Shown piece after piece: positions 15,223-17,223 of a stretch of DNA of 17,223 nucleotides. Below the pieces are notes generated by a model. That model made no database searches and was not told the origin of the DNA. It worked only from the letters and a program-made list of their open reading frames with translations. This DNA comes from an uncultured Lachnospiraceae bacterium. GTDB taxonomy: Bacteria > Bacillota_A > Clostridia > Lachnospirales > Lachnospiraceae. Both the position numbers and the translations under genes were made by a program. Position 1 is the first letter of the stretch. Each line of letters opens with the position of its first letter. The stretch lies in assembly GCA_900553635.1 (NCBI GenBank), contig USDU01000025.1:1-17223 (forward strand), read 5' to 3'.

Positions 15223-15250
15223 GTCTTTCTCCTCACTTTCTTCTAAACTC

Positions 15251-15949
15251 TTATTCTTCAGATAGTATTCCCCGCTCCTGAAAGGAGCTATAACAATGAT
15301 CACCTATAATAATATGATCCAAAAGCTGGATACCCAGCATTTCTCCTGTTTTGTAAATGCGGCGCGTCATCCGGATATCCTCAGGGCTTGGAGCCGCATC
15401 GCCGCTGGGATGATTGTGTACCAGCACCATGCGCACCGCCCGGCATTCCAGCGCCTCCATAAAAATCTCCCTAGGGGAAACCAGCGACGCGTTAACCGTG
15501 CCCTGGAACATGAGCTTTTCTTTCAGAAGTTTATTTCTGGTATTCAGAAAAAGCACATGCAACTGTTCCTGCTCCGCGTAACGCAGCTCCTCCATGAAAT
15601 AATCCGCAATCGTCTCCGGTGTGTCAAAGGCAAGACGTTCAGCCGCTTTCGCTTTTGCCATCCGGGCCGCCAGCTCCGCCACACATTTCAGCTGCACAGC
15701 CTTCACCTGTCCGATCCCCCGGACGTCCATCAGACGCTCCATGGAAATCCGATTCAGGCCCTTCAGGCCTTCGCAGCCCGGCAGGCTTAAGATCCTTCCC
15801 GCCAGCTGACAGGCATTTTCCCCCCGGGTGCCCGTCCGCATAACCACGGCCAACAATTCCGCGTCGGAAAGAGCAGCTGCTCCGGCTTTCACACATTTTT
15901 CATAAGGACGTTCTTCCTTATATAATTCTTTCATGGTTGTTGTACTCAT
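15251..15949 (-). CDS. radC: RadC-family JAB1/MPN+ domain protein
   Basis: The protein of 232 residues has a helix-hairpin-helix-type N-terminal region (ALSDAELLAVVMRTGTRGE, then LMDVRGIGQVKAVQL at 73-87). The C-terminal MPN+ metalloprotease-like domain contains the JAMM motif HNHPSGDAAPSPED, with H178, H180 and D191 as metal ligands. The name comes from an old DNA repair assignment; the biochemical role is still not settled. A TTG 45 bases upstream is open, but AAAGGA lies 6 bases before the ATG at 15949 and the longer version adds no conserved sequence. radC just upstream of mreB is a widely conserved arrangement, as in Bacillus, so cotranscription with the mre genes is likely. Confidence 0.94.
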   Translation of the reverse strand: MSTTTMKELYKEERPYEKCVKAGAAALSDAELLAVVMRTGTRGENACQLAGRILSLPGCEGLKGLNRISMERLMDVRGIGQVKAVQLKCVAELAARMAKAKAAERLAFDTPETIADYFMEELRYAEQEQLHVLFLNTRNKLLKEKLMFQGTVNASLVSPREIFMEALECRAVRMVLVHNHPSGDAAPSPEDIRMTRRIYKTGEMLGIQLLDHIIIGDHCYSSFQERGILSEE

Positions 15950-16015
15950 ATTCGTTCCTTTCTGCTCTCCAGGCAGCGGATAACGACAGAACAACCATTT
16001 TCTGAAACCGATGCT

Positions 16016-16267
16016 TTACAGCTTCCGGTATATAATAATCGCGATCACCACGCCCAGGATGCTGGCAATCGAGATATGGATGGTCAGGCCAAAGGTCAGA
16101 ATCAGCAGCCCCAAATCCAGCACAATCGGATTCTCCAGACCGAAGCTCTGTCCGTAATTCAGCCAGCTAAGGCCTGATACATTGGCTGTCAGCATGCCGA
16201 TAAAGCCTCCCAATACGATGCCGGAAAGCAGCATAATCAGCAGCACCCAGCCGTTCTTTGATCTCAT
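16016..16267 (-). CDS. DUF4321 small membrane protein
   Basis: This 83-residue protein has two to three hydrophobic segments (about 7-27, 48-62 and 64-80) joined by the loop SGLSWLNYGQSFGLENPIVL. The pattern of WVLLIMLLSGIVLGGFIG at the start, LSWLNYGQ in the middle and an IYRKL ending fits DUF4321, a family found beside maf, radC and mreB in Clostridia. Its function is unknown, and its place suggests an envelope-related role. GGAGG-like sequence (CGGAGGGAG) precedes the ATG. It appears to be the first gene of the radC-mre-min unit, with a promoter directly upstream and a 66-base gap to radC. Confidence 0.85.
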   Translation of the reverse strand: MRSKNGWVLLIMLLSGIVLGGFIGMLTANVSGLSWLNYGQSFGLENPIVLDLGLLILTFGLTIHISIASILGVVIAIIIYRKL

Positions 16268-16303
16268 AAACTCCCTCCGTCTTTTGTCTACATATCACAT
16301 TTT

Positions 16304-16332
16304 ATCATAGCACAAAGGCTTTCTCTTGTATA
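16304..16332 (-). promoter_or_regulatory. Likely extended -10 promoter for the DUF4321-radC-mre-min-rodA-mgsA unit
   Basis: On the minus strand TGC-TATGAT (the -10 hexamer is 16309-16304, preceded by TG-N) is 17 bases downstream of TATACA (16332-16327), a weak -35. The -10 lies 36 bases before the DUF4321 start. The 87-base gap here is AT-rich, and it is the only sizeable gap before the long gene series. Confidence 0.5.
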
Positions 16333-16354
16333 CAAAAAAAATCCTAAAGTTCTC

Positions 16355-17223
16355 TTAAGTTGTCGCCAGGTTCTGACAGAATCTTCCTGCAATCGCCTCT
16401 GCGGTTTTCACGCCGTCCATGGCCGCGGAAGTGATCCCGCCCGCGTAGCCCGCGCCCTCGCCACAGGGATAAAGTCCCCGCACCGCGCTCTCCTGGCCGT
16501 CGTCTCTGAGGATACGCACCGGTGACGAGGTCCGGCTCTCCACGCCGGACAGCACCGCGTCCGCCCGGGCAAAGCCCGGAATCAGATGCTCCGATCCCAC
16601 GATACCCTCTTCCAGGGCCGCCGACAGCTCCGCCGGGAAGATGCCGCGCACATCGCCGAAAGTCCAGGCTCCCTTGATACAGGGTTCAATTTCTCCCAGA
16701 TTTTTACTTATCACATGCTGCCGGAAATCACCCAGCAGCTGCACCGGCACCCGGCCGCCGCCTGTCCGGTATGCCGCCCGCTCCAGCTTCCGCTGAAACT
16801 CCACGCCGGACAACAGATCGCTGCCGCCGAAATCTTCCGGACGCACGGTCACAATCATGGCGCTGTTGGCGTTACGGCTGTCTCTGGCCTGGTAACTCAT
16901 GCCGTTGACCGCAAGGCCGCCCTCCTCCGAGGAAGCGTTGACCACGTACCCGCCAGGGCACATGCAAAAAGAATAGACGCCCCGGCCGCCGCCGACTTTA
17001 CGGGTCACCTTGTAGGCAGCTGTGGGCAGTCCCTTCGGATACCCCTCGCCATACTGGCTCACATTGATCATTTCCTGGGGATGCTCAATCCGCACGCCAA
17101 CCGCAAAGGCTTTCCGCTCCATGGGGACGGCCCTGCTTTTCAGCATGGCAAAGGTATCCCGGGCGCTGTGGCCGATGGCCAGCACCAGCACCTCCGCCTC
17201 CAGATAATCCGCTTCCTGTTCCG
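16355..17223 (-). CDS. FAD-dependent oxidoreductase, COG2509 type (N-terminus beyond window)
   Basis: The reading frame is open to the right edge, so only the C-terminal 289 residues are seen and the N-terminal dinucleotide-binding part is missing. Visible signatures are LVLAIGHSARDTF near the left of the fragment, KAFAVGVRIEHPQ, YSFCMCPGGYVVNASSE, GLAVNGMSYQARDSRNANSA and the C-terminal flavin-contact motif LYPCGEGAGYAGGITSAAMD followed by GVKTAEAIA. These fit the uncharacterised NAD(P)/FAD-dependent dehydrogenase family COG2509; the substrate is not known. A GTG at 17191 is in frame but is clearly internal because conserved-looking sequence continues upstream of it. The gene is followed by a T8 run with only a poor stem. 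It seems to be a separate unit from the DUF4321 operon. Confidence 0.85.
   Translation of the reverse strand, partial: EQEADYLEAEVLVLAIGHSARDTFAMLKSRAVPMERKAFAVGVRIEHPQEMINVSQYGEGYPKGLPTAAYKVTRKVGGGRGVYSFCMCPGGYVVNASSEEGGLAVNGMSYQARDSRNANSAMIVTVRPEDFGGSDLLSGVEFQRKLERAAYRTGGGRVPVQLLGDFRQHVISKNLGEIEPCIKGAWTFGDVRGIFPAELSAALEEGIVGSEHLIPGFARADAVLSGVESRTSSPVRILRDDGQESAVRGLYPCGEGAGYAGGITSAAMDGVKTAEAIAGRFCQNLATT

Noticed and set aside
15223..15303. N-terminal extension of mreB by 27 codons
   Set aside because: It would overlap the end of radC by 53 bases, and the GAGGAG site and homology both place the start at 15222.
16334..16357. Terminator after the oxidoreductase gene
   Set aside because: There is a T8 run on the minus strand, but the preceding stem (CTTAAGAGAACTTTAG) pairs poorly, so I could not support a terminator call.
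1..17223. Defence system, prophage, insertion sequence, CRISPR array, tRNA or riboswitch
   Set aside because: No transposase, integrase, repeat-spacer pattern, tRNA-like fold or conserved riboswitch core was found; nearly all sequence is tightly packed core genes on one strand.

Overview
The window reads as chromosomal core sequence from a Clostridia bacterium, most likely a Lachnospiraceae-like Firmicute of moderate GC content. The evidence is the gene order mreBCD, a large class B PBP, minCDE, rodA and mgsA, then yggS, sepF, ylmH, lspA and rluD, together with strong AGGAGG-type ribosome binding sites and clostridial families such as DUF4321. All 19 genes I accept lie on the minus strand, so transcription runs from high to low coordinates. 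No tRNA, rRNA, CRISPR array, insertion sequence, prophage or attachment site is visible, and no gap between genes exceeds about 130 bases.

In the direction of transcription there are four blocks. (1) The window opens inside a COG2509-type FAD-dependent oxidoreductase (16355-17223, N-terminus missing). (2) A long colinear unit follows a likely extended -10 promoter near 16304-16332: DUF4321 membrane protein, radC, mreB, mreC, mreD, a 965-residue PBP2-type transpeptidase, minC, minD, minE, rodA and mgsA (16267 down to 6462). Beyond the first junction the gaps are only 11-28 bases. This joins lateral wall synthesis (MreBCD, RodA, PBP2) with division-site placement (MinCDE). (3) A small P-loop protein of unknown function (5911-6330) has its own sigma-A-like promoter at 6398-6426 and is followed by a strong hairpin. 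(4) A second unit runs from an HlyD-like membrane adaptor through yggS, sepF, ylmH, aroB and lspA to rluD (5825 down to the left edge, rluD lacking its C-terminus). It combines Z-ring tethering, PLP homeostasis, an S4 RNA-binding protein, shikimate synthesis, lipoprotein maturation and rRNA modification.

I see no obvious new multi-gene system; this is mostly conserved housekeeping sequence. The points worth a second look are local. The methylglyoxal synthase keeps every recognisable active-site residue except the catalytic Asp, which is Gly. The PBP2 carries an insertion of roughly 245 residues just before its transpeptidase core. An HlyD-like adaptor with no transporter partner heads the sepF cluster. 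The P-loop protein is isolated with its own promoter. aroB sits where ylmG/divIVA-type genes are often found. Several starts are non-ATG or are set by the Shine-Dalgarno position, and I moved six starts inward (aroB, mgsA, minC, mreD, mreB, radC) for that reason.
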